From contig NC_091119.1 in the NCBI RefSeq assembly GCF_040183065.1, positions 63,226,892 through 63,290,891 on the forward strand: a stretch of DNA of 64,000 nucleotides, read 5' to 3'. This document shows, piece after piece, positions 22,558-34,912 of this stretch (within the stretch, counting starts at the first letter, position 1; each line of letters opens with the position of its first letter). The position numbers and the translations under genes were made by a program. Below the pieces are notes generated by a model. It searched no databases. It saw only the letters and a list, made by a program, of their open reading frames with translations, and was not told the origin of the DNA. Source of the DNA: Periplaneta americana. Taxonomy: Eukaryota; Arthropoda; Insecta; Blattodea; Blattidae.

Positions 22558-23655
22558 ATGGAATCATGATAATGTGGCAAAGTTGCATTAGCAAAATTCG
22601 TCCACAGCAATGTGCAAGGATCATTAAATCATACCAATAATTAACAATGACAATCCGGGGATATGTGGGAAAAAAAATATTAAATCCAGGAACAGAAAGC
22701 AAAATTCTGGGATTGTCCTCAGGAAACGAGAACATCTGGCAACCTTAACATGTAGGAAAAATATATCAGAAGTTATTTTTCTATTCTGCATCACATATTG
22801 AAATTTGATGAACTTAGAATTAAATTTGACTAAAACTAAGGCTGCCCAAAAATACTAAAAAGTAATAATTGAAAATGTATTATTAAAAAACTAGGAAAGC
22901 AATTACTTTCAAATATTCAATACAATGTCAATGGGAACACACTGCGAAAATTTGGTTGAAATCTGTAAAACAGAAAAAAAAAGTTTTGAAAATTACCAGT
23001 GTCTCCCCTTAATAAGTTGCAGCGTGTTTGAGTTAATGCAGAGACTCTGAAACAGAACATTTTTTTGTCTATGCATTCTTGAACGCAGCGTGTGATTCAC
23101 CTAAATTACGGTAGTATCTGTTATGTGTCTTCAGGGGTGTGATGCCCAAATCATTACTTTGTTTCAGTGGTAGTAAACTTGCTCCTCATATCAATTTACA
23201 AGACAAGCGCCATCAGCACCAAACATAAACATTAACAAACCGAAGTTCGAGTATTTTTCTCTCTTATTTTAATTGGTCTGTGTCTGAAAGAAAGGATAAA
23301 GGTCTAATAATCTTAATATTTCAATTTCTTACGTATGTAGTTGATACAACTTCATGAAAGGACTAGTTATTAAGTACAGACCCAGAAACAAAATTTGGGC
23401 CACCTAATTTTATTAAGTTTCAGATACAACGCATTGCACATGTGCAGTAAACAAGAGCACCTAAATGTTTGCTACTTGTGGAAGTCTTGCGAAACTTGTT
23501 GCCTACATAGAGGAGAACTGCTACCATGACTGCTCATTGTTTAATTTGGTATCTGTATATACGGGTAACGGTCCGTTTTAGGATTGCCATGCTCAAAAGA
23601 TGAGCTGAGTACATATTAATTCGCAGAACAAGATGCGACAAGACGAAATGAGAAT
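22558..23655. other. No gene recognised
   Basis: AT-rich; no frame or repeat recognised. Confidence 0.5.
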
Positions 23656-23659
23656 ATGC

Positions 23660-23808
23660 GGTCTGTTTTCACACTCTAATGCTATTTGTTCGTACAGCAT
23701 TTTCGACAGTTTGCAACTGTCATGAGCATGCACACTTTGCATTTACGAGCAGAAAAGTCGATGTGCACATGCTCATGACAGTTGGAAACTGTTGTACGAA
23801 CAGACCTT
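23660..23808. repeat. Short foldback repeat
   Basis: The ends GGTCTGTT and AACAGACC and the inner pair TTTGTTCGTACA / TGTACGAACA, followed by CAACTGTCATGAGCATG / CATGCTCATGACAGTTG, make a ~45-70 bp arm hairpin with a short loop. Left arm has extra interposed bases. Looks like a foldback MITE; no duplication was identified. Confidence 0.7.
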
Positions 23809-23811
23809 ATC

Positions 23812-24425
23812 TATGAGTATTTATTTACTGTAGCTATCTGCGCGTTTTCTCTACAAAATTTATTCAGAATTCCTTGATTTAACTTAGGGAATACGTACAA
23901 ACTACTAAAATTGAGCGGAAAGCAATAACAAACAAGTCTAACGCCTGCGAAGGATAAAATATAGTGGAACACTATCTCCACCATCACTATACATGACGAA
24001 ACATGGTTAATCCACATGCCGTTAAAATACAATAATTATGATAAATTCTGCCAGATGTTCACTGTAGTGCATACAAAAATCATTTCTGTCCTCTTCCCTT
24101 TTCTCACACTACCGGTAATGAGTTTACGACAATGAAATAACTTCAAGTTCCAATTTTATGTCCGTAAATATTACGAGTTGTAGGTTATGTTTTGTTAGAT
24201 GAGGATATAGTTAAGTTACGTAAGTACGAGGAATGTGACAAGGTTAGAGTGGGTTAGATGAGGGAATAGCTAAGTGACAGAAAATCGAGGACTCTGGCAA
24301 GGTTAGAGTTGTTTATTACTGCTTTCCGCTCAATTTTAATAGTTTGTACATATTCCTCAAGTCAAATCAATGAGTTCTGAATAGATTTTGTCGAGAAAAC
24401 GTGCCGTCAGCTGCAGTAAATAATA
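23812..24425. mobile_element. TIR element with ~120-bp inverted arms
   Basis: Arms at 23812-23935 and 24303-24425 are reverse complements at roughly 85% by eye, with shared landmarks ATTTACTG(T/C)AGCT, GTTTTCTC(T/G)ACAAAAT and ATTGAGCGGAAAGCA. The centre holds two tandem units (about 24190-24310) sharing GGTTAGATGAGG, AAG(T)TACG/TGACAG and CAAGGTTAGAGT. No coding sequence. Superfamily unknown. Confidence 0.75.
24190..24312 (+). repeat. Two-unit tandem repeat (~58 bp)
   Basis: Unit 1 ends ACAAGGTTAGAGTG and unit 2 ends GCAAGGTTAGAGTT, each beginning GTTAGATGAGG(A/G)(T/A)ATAG. They lie inside the TIR element at 23812-24425. Confidence 0.7.
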
Positions 24426-24689
24426 ATAAAATAATGTGAGGATTTGAGTATGTTTGCATGCTTTAATCCTTAGTTCAAAATCATATGCTACTGTTATTTA
24501 CATGTGTTTCAAAAGATTTACAATCAAACGATAGGATTTTATAGTGCATATTTTCGTTGTTTGTACATATAAATACATATTTGTTGGTTTTTATCAATCG
24601 GTCCTCAAAATAATGTAAAAAAAAAAAAATAGAAAATTGCAATGTGAAATTGAGGCAGTGTAGCCAATTTTCAATTTTATTAAACTTAC
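24426..24689. other. No gene recognised
   Basis: AT-rich, with a 13-base A tract near 24617. Confidence 0.5.
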
Positions 24690-25663
24690 TAGCCATACCC
24701 GTGCGCTCCGCTGCACCCGTTAGAAATAAATATAAAGTAATTACATAATTAAAATAGGACATTTGATCCAGGGAACATTCGTGTTTGATATAAGGATAAA
24801 TCGTTTATTATGTTACTTAATTTAAATTGTATTTGCATAATTAAAATGCGATCATTTTGATCCAGAGACCACTCATTTGGTCATAAAAATTATTTTAGGA
24901 AATACAGGAACGAATGTACAGAATAGCCTATCAAGTTTTCTGTGCATAAGAAGCTATTTTAATCTTACCTGCCCTCGATTCACTCAGAAGTTACTGTAAT
25001 AACATTATACCATTATGTCCATCTAGAGAAACTACACTTTCCAATGGTGAATTAATAATTAATTATACAAATCGGTTAATTTAGCTTCCGATATTACTTC
25101 ATACAAACACAGAAACATTATCTGTAGGCTATCTTTCATAGCTTTCGATTGTTGCTGTCCAAGGTCCCTTATAGACGAAGCCATTTGTTTTTTAATTCAT
25201 TACACGGCCTTAGATGGCAGTTATTTTAATTTTAAAACTCATTTATCTCATTAAATATCAGTCCTATCAAAATTTTTCAAGGAATGAAACTTATCGGAAA
25301 TTATTTTTAAAGAAACTTTTTTATGTAACATTTTTCACAAAAATCAATAATAAGCGAGATATTTCGATTTATTTAATTCAGGCCCCCTTATAACCCCCCT
25401 TTTAAATAATGTATTTTGAATGCCATATAGCCTAAAATCTAAGTTACAACGAACTTAATTTATATTCCAATTTTCATCGAAATCGGTTCAGCCATTATCG
25501 CGTGAAAAGGTAACAAACATACAGACAGACAGACAGACAAAAATTTCAAAAAAGCGATTTTCGGTTTCAGGGTGATTAATTATATATGTTAGGACCAATT
25601 ATTTTTGGAAAATCGAAAATTACCAGAAAAATTTCGGCTACAGATTTATTATTAGTATAGATT
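24690..25663. mobile_element. Dispersed repeat with ACTAGCC start and CAGA microsatellite
   Basis: Begins ACTAGCCATACCCGTGCGCT, contains the conserved-looking GAAATCGGTTCAGCCATTAT followed by AACAAACATACAGACAGACA, and ends TTATTATTAGTATAGATT. From memory, blocks of this type (ATCGGTTCAGCC plus CATACAGACAGA) are widespread in arthropod genomes as the non-coding part of transposons, but I cannot name the class. No coding region was recognised between the two ends. Confidence 0.45.
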
Positions 25664-26285
25664 GCAATCTGACAAAACACAAATGATGCCACCACAGTGA
25701 ACAAGTACTGTTATTAAGCTCATTGTTCTGGACATATATAAAGTTGTACCCACCGCTTTTGGTGCACTTTGAATATCTCTAACTCGTTCATGCTTCTCAA
25801 CACTAGCGACATCTATGAGCCATACTGGTGTAGAGTAGGGACGAGAGTACCCTCCCATTGCCCCCCCCCCCCAAAAAAAAAGGAGAGAGAGAAAGAAAGG
25901 AAGAAACCTTTCAGTTTTTTATTTCCCTATTCTTATAAAAACATTATTTTCGACAACAGAAAATTTGGAAAAATATGTAGCCTAGTTTATTGCTTCTCCA
26001 ATTTCACAGATCTTGACGTTTCTTGTGTACAATAGCATAACTTTATCGCCTTATTTGTAAATGTATAATGTAGTTGTTCACTCCAATTTCAATGCAAATT
26101 TAAAAAAGTATAAGAGATAATATTCTGTAGGTATTAATTACGCGAACGGTAAATTAAAGTAAACTGTTTAAAATAGAATAGTGCATATTTTATTGTTTTT
26201 AATGCCTGTATTCTGATTTTTAAGGGCATGCATGCATATTTTACCATTTTTTAATGCATATCCTTTGGCTCTATAATAATTACGG
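25664..26285. other. No gene; poly-C/poly-A tract
   Basis: Contains C and A homopolymers at 25860-25881 followed by a GAAAG-rich purine run. The overlapping frames 25652-25858 (minus) and 25769-26035 (plus) look incidental. Confidence 0.5.
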
Positions 26286-26819
26286 TACCGTCAAACAGGG
26301 ATACTTTGACCAATTTTTGAAGAAAATTAAAAAGTTCAGAGAATTCTGGAGATTCTTATTCTATATTTTAGTCTTTATGTTGGGCATATGGTTGTTATAA
26401 CTAAAGGTAATACTGTATTTCATTCTGAAACTCTCATGAGCAGTCATTCTGGTATTTATGACCTGGTCAAAGTATCCTTTCATTTGGGACTCATTGACCA
26501 TCTAAAAACTTATTTCAAGAAAGAGAATGAAAATGAGTTATCTGGGAAATATATTACATTATCAATGCATTTTAACAAGTAAAACATTATGACACATACT
26601 ATCAAGACTCAAAATTACAATATTATTATATAAATCATGCAACATATTCAATATTAATAATATCAGAACAAAAATGCAAAAAATAAAAAAGGATAAAATT
26701 TAACTGACAAGTTTAGGCCTATATAATGTCCATGACATAATGTTATTAAGTTTTGATTCACTTAAGATTGTACTGTTCAGTCTTCTCTGGAATAAATTGG
26801 AAAACTCACTTAAGATGAT

Positions 26820-28165
26820 CAGGGTTATGCAGTCGCCGTTCCACCTAAGATCAATGGTAGCATTGTCTGCTTTAAAGAAGCAATGTCACATTTCTTGAAT
26901 CCACTAATGATGTCAGAAACACCATCTTGATACACGTTTTCGTGGAGGGATTTCAGCAATTTGGAAAAAAATTTCTTTTGACAGTATCTGGGATCTTTTC
27001 TGATTGGATCCTTTCCGTTGATGTAATGTTTTCCACCAATATTTAATTGGTGCATAAAAGGAAATTCCAGATGCTGAGTTATATGCGTAGTGTTTAGGGC
27101 AGTGGTCGTCAGCACAGAGCACCCTGGGGCTAGCTTCTCTTACCCATGGACAACACAGTGCACCATGGTGCACTCGTAGCTACTAGTGGGTATGCTCTCT
27201 ACCTCTTCCTGCTGCACAACGGGACACATGGGACAGCTCTGCTTACCCTTTGTACATTTTAGTGAGTGCTGACGACCACTGGTTTAGGGGAATACAAACG
27301 AAACAAAACATTATTTGTTTCTGCCAGTGATGTTATATCAGGAGTGAAATGGCCTGACAAGTTATCTCCAATGAGAACAATTCGCCCATCAAAGTTTCTG
27401 GTGTGTGGCAGGATCCAATTCTTAAACTAATCCTTAAATACTACGGAACCAAACCAACCACTCAGATTCCTATTAGGCCTGTATCTTGTGAATGGTGGAC
27501 CTCCTTCCATCCAAGTCTGCCATAGGTGCCCTGACTTATAGACAACATAAGGTGGTAACAGCTTGCCTGCAGCAGAGGTACAGTAGCCTATATCAGAGAT
27601 ATACTGGTCTTGGACGATTCTTTTATTCGTTCTGCATATTTGACTCCTCATTTGAAGATGCATCTTTCACAGCAGGGACGTGTGCAAGATTTGTTTCATC
27701 ATAAATGAATATTCTCTCTGGAGGCACACTAACAAGCTCTTCACTAGTATTATTTTCGTGTAGGGTTTCCTGCAGATGGTTGAAATATCAGTCATGACTT
27801 AAGGTGTTACAGCAGCTTTCGATTTCTTCAGATTTTAGCAGAATCTTTGTGATAAGTCCCTTTTGTGTTTCTGAAGACAGCGCCATGTCCACTCACTGCT
27901 TGGAAAGTTATGCCCAAACTGAGGAATGGTTCGACCACAGTTATCAAGGTACATTTTTGCAAGATATCGCAAGTCTTGATTGTCAAAAGGAAATCCCACT
28001 GAGCAACAGTAAGCACATGATGAGCCATGGATCTCTCTTCTATTTAAAAAAATAGCAAAGGGCGTCCAACTGTGCCTCCATCCTTTTTTATTTCGTTGAT
28101 GAGAATCCCTTTGGCAATTTTATAGTATTTTGATGCTTTTGTGATTGACATGTGACCTGGAAAAG
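26820..28165 (-). pseudogene. pogo-like DDE transposase
   Basis: Minus strand in order: helix-turn-helix start near 28160-28060 (MSITKASKYYKIAKGILINE, KKDGGTVGRPLL); central-N piece 28028-27828 (MAHHVLTVAQWDFLL in a shadow frame, with the real path giving PPERIFIYDETNLAHVPAVK); DDE core 27663-27427 (CTSAAGKLLPPYVVYKSGHL, WMEGGPPFTRY, SGWF); 27420-27350 with FDGRIVLIGDNLSGHF; then NNVLFR before the MITE and the C-terminal 27090-26825 part (FYAPIKYWW, then SDIISGFKKCDI). The YDET and GDNLSGH motifs are the first two catalytic blocks of the family. Multiple frameshifts and stops; inactive. Confidence 0.82.
27100..27282 (+). mobile_element. hAT MITE-1, copy 2
   Basis: 183-bp element with perfect 16-bp ends CAGTGGTCGTCAGCAC / GTGCTGACGACCACTG and the exact 8-bp duplication GTTTAGGG (27092-27099, 27283-27290). 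It sits within the pogo transposase gene, so it is younger than that element. Confidence 0.95.
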
Positions 28166-28852
28166 ATGAAGGGAACATAGCTTTGAATAAATATATATAA
28201 TGTTCCTATAAAATATTTATTTAACATGGTCAGTCTCACTTTTTCAGTTTGTTATAATAGATTTACCTTTATTAATATCTGAGATTGTAGCATCAAGATT
28301 TTCTTGTGTATACTGTGCATAACTGCGAGACGCAGGGGCCAGGTTTAAATTTGTGTCCGTCCAATATTAATATATTAACCTAGAAGAAGAAAGAAATAAT
28401 ACATTAGATATAACTTTGACTGATAGGGATACCTTGACCACCCAGTCAAAGTAGCCACATAACCTTAAAAAAATGTACATGCATAAGTTTAATTTAAAAA
28501 TAACAGTTAGTGAAAAATTGTATATAAAATTTACATGTAGCAGAGGGAAAGCAATAATTTCTGTACTTACCTAACACAAATACACAGCTGGATGACTTCT
28601 TGTTTTGGCGACACATGGATTTTTTCATATAATATTTTTCATGCCTGAATCGTATGCCACATGGTTAACTACAAGTGACATCTGTGTGAAGATCAATAGT
28701 TGCTGTGTTCTACCATATAGAGGATTATACTAAAACTTCTACAGCAAAAAAAGTCGGCTACATTGGTTTTCAAGGATATAGCATATGGCTAAAAACATTA
28801 TATGGATTTTGATCAAAGTTTCCCTGATAGTCAAAGTATCCCCATTTGACTG

Positions 28853-29137
28853 TACCTATCGAAGTTAATGACACTGCTACCTATCAATGCCCACAATCCA
28901 TCCCTGTGATATGACGTGAGTTACCTCCTACAGCAGTTATGATTTGCATATATTTTCTACTTCCCCCAGGATTTCAAAAATGCCTTTGCGTTATAATTTC
29001 ATTGCTGTATACCACAGGTATTAATGAACAGCATGTGGAACTTGGTTGATCTCGAAGTCGTGACCTCATGTCTGATCTCTCCGTAAAAGACGTGCAGTGT
29101 GAGCCATTCGTTGTCACATTTGAGAAATATTTTCATT
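28853..29137. other. No gene recognised
   Basis: Short AT-rich spacer between pogo and LINE-A; nothing recognised. Confidence 0.5.
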
Positions 29138-30007
29138 TTTCTAGAATATACCATTAGAAATGTCCAGGATAACAGAAAGGGTTTGGAAATGAATGGGTTA
29201 CATCAGCTGCTTGTCTATGCAGATGACGTGAATATGTCAGGAGAAAATCCAGAAATTTTACTTGAAGCAAGTAGAGAGATAGGTTTGGAAGTAAATCCGG
29301 AAAAGACAAAGTATATGATTATATCTCGTGACCAGAACATAGTACGAAATGGATATAAAAATTGGAAATTTATCCTTTGAAGAGGTGGAAAAATTCAAAT
29401 ATCTTGGAGCAATAGTAACAAATATGACACTGAAAGGGAATTAAACGCAGAATAAATATGGGAAATGCCTGTTATTATTGGGTTGAGAAGTTTTTGTCAT
29501 CCAGTCTGCTCTCAAAAAACTTTGAAATTAAAATTTATAAAACAGTTATATCACTGGTTCTTTTGTATAGTTGTGAAACTTGGACACTCGCTTTGAGAGA
29601 GGAACATAGGTTAATGGTATTTGAGAATAAAGTTCTTAGGAAAATATTTGGGTCTAAGGGGAATAAAGTTAGAGGAGAATGGAGAAAGTTACACAACATA
29701 GAACTGCACACATTGTATTATTTACCTGGCATAATTCGGAACATTAAATCCAGATGTCTGAAATGGGCAGGACATGTAGCATGTATGGGCGAATCCAGAA
29801 ATGCATATAGAGAGTTAATTGGGAGGCCGCAGGGAAAAAGACCTTTGGGGAGGCCTAGATGTAGATGGGAGGATAATATTAAAATGTATTTCAGGGAGGT
29901 GGAATACGATGGTAGAAACAGGATTAATCTAGGTCAGGAGGGACCGATGGCAGGTTTATGTGAGGGTGGCAATGAACCTCTGGGTTCTCTAAAAACCATA
30001 AGTAAGT
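29138..30007 (+). mobile_element. LINE-A, 3' half
   Basis: Best preserved 3' half of LINE-A here. It starts [20 protein letters not shown], keeps the active-site YADD (29215-29226), then NPEKTKYMI; a frameshift near 29352 and a short deletion follow. The frame 29458-30045 continues with CETWTLALREEHRLMVFENK, LKWAGHVACMGES, GRPQGKRPLGRPRCRWEDNI and ends at the AAGTAAGTA tail (about 30007). Compared with the copy at 58312-58889, it starts inside the RT, so it is 5' truncated. RT with W.GHV.RM and GRP..RW motifs is common to several LINE clades; RTE-like is my preference. Confidence 0.88.
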
Positions 30008-30690
30008 ACGATTGTTATAGTACGATACTGAATTTGAGACACTGAAAAAGCCACATCATTGCATGTGGATTACTGAATTTGAAATCTACCGCAAGATAAT
30101 TTTTGTAAACACATGAAATGATGGCCTCGATGATAGAATGATTATGAAGTACCAGGAAAGGTCTTAAACCTAAGCCTAACCTAATTGCCAAACCATGAAT
30201 GAACACAGGAACATTCCCCTTTAAGGAAAAATTCCTGTGTTCTAACAGGGAATCGAAACTGTGACCTCATGAAGTGTAGTCAGAATTGCCGACCACCAGA
30301 GTAGGCTGGTCTCTGTTTTATTATTTTCTGTTATATTCAACATCTATTTTCACGAATCCGTGGAAAAAAACACGAAATTACATAACATTCTTGATACATT
30401 ATGAAGGCCAAAATCTAGACAATTCATGCAATGAATATCTTTATGCAGTCCATGAGCATATTATGAGTTTCTCGATAAGAAGGCTGTGTTTTATCCAACT
30501 GTTCTTGAAACCACAAGGATTGCCATCAAAATAATTGAAAACTACGGTATTTCAGTATATTCTAAAACACCATTTAACATTATAGTCCACTAAATAAAGA
30601 AGTAGGCTGTTTCAGCATCAATGGTACTAGCACGAATGATGGTCTAGTAAAACGAAAACTCCAGGGTAGAAGGAAAACACTGTCCTTGTA
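30008..30690. other. No gene; degenerate tRNA-SINE-like patch
   Basis: Around 30195-30305 lie CACAGGAACATTCC / AAAAATTCCTGTG and ACAGGGAATCGAAACTGTGA, reminiscent of the reverse complement of a tRNA-derived SINE head. Too degenerate to call firmly. The frame 30286-30534 has no known product. Confidence 0.3.
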
Positions 30691-30927
30691 AGTGACTATG
30701 AGAGCGATGAAATTGAATTGAATACAGATTATGATGTTTCCAGTGTTCTCATCATGCATGAGTCGGATGTGGAAAAGAAGACAAAATCTGTTAAATTAAT
30801 GCTAAAGGCACATAGTTATATGGTAGTTACTTATGAGGAGGAATTGTGACCAGGGAAAGTTTTGGAAGTGGAGAACAATGGAGCTGTTGTTTCACGTATG
30901 GTAAGAAGCGGCAATTACTGATTATTC
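30690..30927 (+). pseudogene. C-terminal fragment of an unidentified transposon protein
   Basis: In one frame: DYESDEIELNTDYDVSSVLI, then HSYMVVTYEEEL, a stop where W would be expected, PGKVLEVENNGAVVSRMVRS and GNY. An acidic stretch followed by a small VV.YE...(W)PG.V..........M..SG domain is something I associate with C-termini of DDE transposon proteins, from memory only. The match breaks off where Tc1 sequence begins. Confidence 0.35.
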
Positions 30928-32020
30928 CGGGAGACCCGGTTCAGGGAGAAAACGAGTAACTTTGGCTTATGATGACCATTTTATTGTCCTAAACACATTA
31001 AGAAATCGCCATTCCACAGCTGTTGAGACCAGAAGAGCCCTCCAGAAAATAAGACAAGTTAACGTGAGTGAGAGAACTGTAAGAAGACGTCTGGATGAAT
31101 GTGGACTGAATTCCAGAACTGCTCCTGCAACATCACGTTGAATGATTACGTTTTGCTCACAATCATGCTAATTGGAACCTGGAGGAGTGGCGACAAGTGC
31201 TCTTCACAGATGAATCGAGATTTAGTTTACAGATGAACGTGAAAGAGTGTGGAGAAGAGAAGGAGAACGTTTTTCTCCATGTACCTTCAGTTCACGTCTC
31301 AGTTTCCAAGGTGAATCAGTACTTGTATGGGGTGGCATTTCGAATGAAGCTCGCACAGAACTTGTTTTCATTAATGGAGGTGCTTTGACTGCTCCAAGAT
31401 ACATCGAAGAAGGTCTAATTTAACATGTGATACCTTATGCCCCATTTATTGGTGAAAAGTTCCTGTTAATGCATAACAATGCTCACCCTCATACTACAAG
31501 AATCGTGATGAGTTCCTTCACGATGTTGGATTGAATAGGATGGCATGGCCAGCAAGAAGTCCTAATATAAACCCTATTGAACATGTGTGGAGCATGCTAG
31601 GGAAGCGAGTTAGAAGTCATCTACCTCCTCACAGCAACTTACAGCAGCTCCGAAATGTTCTAAGTAAAGAATGAAATAGAATCGACCAGACTGTCATCCA
31701 GAATCTGATCGAAGGGTTGAATCGGCGAATGGTAGCAGTCATACAGTAATGGGAAGGCAATACCCACTATTAGCAACATCTGTATGGCCATAAAATCAGT
31801 TGAACATTTGGAAGAAAATTAATACAATTAGTAAGTTCTTGCACCTTTTAATTATATCCATTGTTTGGCATTGAAAATAATAACGCAAGTGATAATAAAA
31901 AAGGTTTTTTTTTTTTCCTGGGAAGCAATGTTTTCTTCATTTCATAATGGGTTTTCTGATTCTCACCTCATAAAAAAAATTGAGAAACTTTAGGTGACCC
32001 GGTTTTTTTGCCGGTGAGTG
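30928..32020 (+). mobile_element. Tc1-like transposon, 5' truncated
   Basis: Tc1 transposase pieces in order: ETR(F)REK-like start, LAYDDHFIVLNTLRNRHSTA, VETRRALQKIRQVNVSERTV, RRRLDECGLNSRTA, AHNHANWNLEEWRQVLFTDE (first catalytic D at about 31208), SRFSL, then DNAHPHT-like NAHPHT (second D lost to N: LLMHNNAHPHT), and WPARSPNINPIEHVWSMLGK with the final acid. The 3' end at 32020 is the inverted terminus CACTCACCGGCAAAAAAACC (minus reading), followed by TA. The 5' terminus is missing and frameshifts occur, for example around 31235 and 31505. DD34E-type by motif spacing, approximately. Confidence 0.88.
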
Positions 32021-32317
32021 TAGTTGTTCATTATTGCAGGAAAATGACTTTCAGATTTCACTTGTTTACGTGTCAGTGGCGTGCGGTGACCATTCAGACA
32101 GCCGAAGCACTGAATATTATAATTGTTAGGTAAACAATAGTAAATCAAGGGGCTTGCCTTTATAAAATCACAACTGATAATCATTTAAAGAAACATATAT
32201 TAAAATAATTAGACCTAATATCAATTTAAATTTCTTAAAGCTACCATTAAACAACATTTGATATAAAATAACACGCTTCTGACTTTAAACTCACCCTTGG
32301 CACTTCTCACAGCAAGA

Positions 32318-34260
32318 TCAACGGAACTGAAATTCAATCCTTCTCTCCTGGGAAGCAAATTTGGTAACCACCTCATCAAAGAACTCTTTCTTCTTCCTGA
32401 GTTCTCCTAGTAGGCGCGCTTCAATTGAAATAATTCCAAGATGAGATAGTCTCTTTCCTCCAGTAGAATTTCGAGAGTAGCTTTTGATTCTCTTCAGTGT
32501 TGAAAACGACCTTTCTACTGAAGACGTACTCACAGGAATTGTACACAGTAATGTCACTAACACATTAAACTGCTGAAAACTTTTTTTCAGCATTGAATTA
32601 GTACTCAGTAGTTTTGCAAGTTCACTCATGGTTTTATTTCTAAACTCTTCACTGCTGTACACTACAATCAGCTCATTTTTCAATCGAATGATGTCGAAAA
32701 ATTTTCCATATGTATCTATGAGACTTTGAAAGCAACTTTCTGGGAATTGGTTAGTATATTTTTCATAGTTTTGAGGCGACAATAAATTAAAAAAATTCAG
32801 TTTAGAATAATCTTGAAATCTTACATCCAAGTGGTTATCAATATTATCAAACACTTCGCAATAGATGCGTTTATAGTTGATATTTTTCTCTTCGGAGGCT
32901 CACCTACTTGAGACACGGTTTCTTGGAAAACCCCTTCATAATCGTCACGTAATGCGGCTATGGAACGGCGAGTTTCTTGTATTTTCTCTTGACAGTACAG
33001 AATATCATTTGCTTGGTTCTGTAGGACGTTGTACAACACATCGGTGAAGGTAAATATTTTGTCAAACGTATTTAAGAGAAAAACAAATTTGAAATCTTCC
33101 AAAAGTGTCAGAAAGCCATTAATTGGTGCTAAAATATCCTACTCAATTTCTTGAGGGTGTTCTAGCATAGCACAAAATACATTACAAAGTTGAATTCTGT
33201 TCCTGCACACAGTGTTTACCAGTCTTGATGAATAATTCCATCGCGTTGGACAGACGTATGGAAGATGACGTTGCAAAAATTGATCCAAAAAGTTAGCATG
33301 TTTCGGCGATCTTGAAAAAAAAAGCTGCAAGTCCATTAAGTGTACTAAAAAATATTTTACACTCAGGTATTTGGCTGGTGCTTTGAGACAAAACGAGGTT
33401 AAGTACATGGGCATAACAGTGAAAAAATAGGGCTTCTGGATGTGTGACTTTGATTAATGCTTGTATTCCATTCAAATTGCCCACCATCGTCACTGCACCG
33501 TCATACGTTTGTGCAATCAATTTTTCATTACATCCGAATTCTGATAAGAAGTGCCGGATAAGTTCTGCAATAGCTTGGGCATGTTTGTCACTACTTATAT
33601 CACAGAACCCCAAGAATCTTTCCTTTATCTCTCCTTCATGCACATAAAGCAGGACAATAGAAAACTGTGCTTTATTTGCCACATCTGAAGTTTCGTCAAC
33701 CATGACGGCTACAAAAGGAACTTCAATAATTTCCTGCTTTATAGCTGATAAAACGGTTGAACCTACAGCTTGGATTAGGTCATTTTGAATTCGATTAGAA
33801 ATTCCTTTAAACATAGTAGAGGTTTCTAAATGCTCCGCTAAAAGAGGATCATATTCTGCAGTGTACTTAAGCAATTCCACATAATTGCCCCGATTAACAG
33901 AATTTTCTGTTTCATCATGGCCTCGGAAGGCCAACTCTTGTTTTCCCAGAAAACACACTGCATTAATAAGCCTTTTAAGGATGTCCCTGTTCCACTTTAC
34001 CTTTTGATTGTGTAGAGATATTTCATTTTTAAGCTGGTGATCAAGTGCAGTTTCTATTCTATTTTCCCCAAAAGCAGCTATAGCTACAGACGATCATAGG
34101 TGGTTAACAGACAGCCTGTGCTCGGCTATAGATTTTACTAAATTTCCCAAATGCGTGTAACCAGTTCTGGTCCAACTAGTATTTCTATCCTTTCCAAACA
34201 ACAGACAGTACCAGCAAAACACCGCATTTAGCTCAGCGCTGCCGGCTAACTAGTCACATT
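32318..34260 (-). pseudogene. hAT transposase, ZMYM1/TTF-zinc-finger type
   Basis: Minus strand, N to C: TTF-type zinc finger piece (34225-34080: CWYCLLFGKDRNTSWTRTGY, HLGNLVKSIAEH); 33958-33293 frame with CFLGKQELAFRGHDE, NRGNYVELL, FVAVMVDETSDVANKAQFSI (first catalytic D), AQTYDGAVTMVGNLNGIQAL (second D) and HCYAHVLNLVLSQS; 33414-33139 with YVCPTRWNYSSRLV; 33102-32821; and 32854-32318 with IPVSTSSVERSFSTLKRIKS and the C-terminal dimerisation block. Domain order is complete. Three frame changes (near 33300-33400, 33140 and 32830) and a stop near 34108 break it. Full ORFs of this family are 600-800 residues, so little is missing. Confidence 0.9.
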
Positions 34261-34689
34261 TGCTATATATATTAAACTGAAAATGTCTAGTAAATTTACT
34301 GGTCCTTTGAACCAAGTTCGGTAGTTCTGGTATTGGCCGTCCATTTTTAATTATCTCATTTTTTTTTCTTGGAAAGAATGAGCGGAAAAGGGCTTCAACA
34401 CAAGCTCTTTTATAATACATGTAGACATTATTCTATATTATATAATGTATTGTATTATTAGTTACTACCTGGTACCTTCACGAACTAAAACATTTTCACA
34501 CACATTCGACAAACATGTACATTGAAGAAAACATAACTGTTACTGATACACTTTACACTTTCTATATACAACTTCTCACATGTGACTCGAAATTACGGAG
34601 AATGCTTCTGAGCGCGACGGTCTGAACAACACTACAAAAAAATAGGGGCGAAGTGTGGCATCTTACTGCTCTAAAAGAAAGCAACACAC

Positions 34690-34912
34690 AGGTATAGTTG
34701 GTGACTCAGGAGAAGACGAGCTTGGAAGGGAACAGAAGAAAGGGTGGTAAATAGATATCATTACAACAGTGCAATACTAGTACTACTAGTAGACGGAAAT
34801 AATTTTTCCACTCACTAGTAGTACAAGTATCGCAATGTTGTCGTAATGTAATCTATTGTCCACTCTTTCCCCTCACTCCGTGCTCGTCTTCTTCTGAGTC
34901 ACCGACAGTACT
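34690..34912. repeat. Foldback MITE inside the hAT element
   Basis: Arms of about 100 bp: the left holds GGTGACTCAGGAGAAGACGA, ATTACAACA..GCAATACTAGTAC; the right holds GTAC..GTATCGCAATGTTGTCG and TCGTCTTCTTCTGAGTCACC. Sister ends occur at 44418-44705. Placement inside the 5' region of the hAT suggests later insertion or capture. Confidence 0.8.

Larger units (their letters stand above)
26288..28852 (-). mobile_element. pogo-like DNA transposon with both ends
   Basis: Inverted ends C(C/A)GTCAAA..GGGATACTTTGAC at 26288 and 28852, flanked by TA (26286-26287, 28853-28854), the target of Tc1/mariner/pogo elements. Related GATACTTTGAC/GTCAAAGTA motifs recur just inside (26463, 28425-28452), as expected of subterminal binding sites. 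The minus strand encodes a decayed pogo-type DDE transposase. hAT MITE-1 copy 2 (27100-27282) splits its C-terminal region. Length without the MITE is about 2.37 kb. Confidence 0.88.

Noticed and set aside
25858-25900. Poly-C/poly-A and purine run as a structured or regulatory site
   Set aside because: Simple homopolymers; no partner structure seen.
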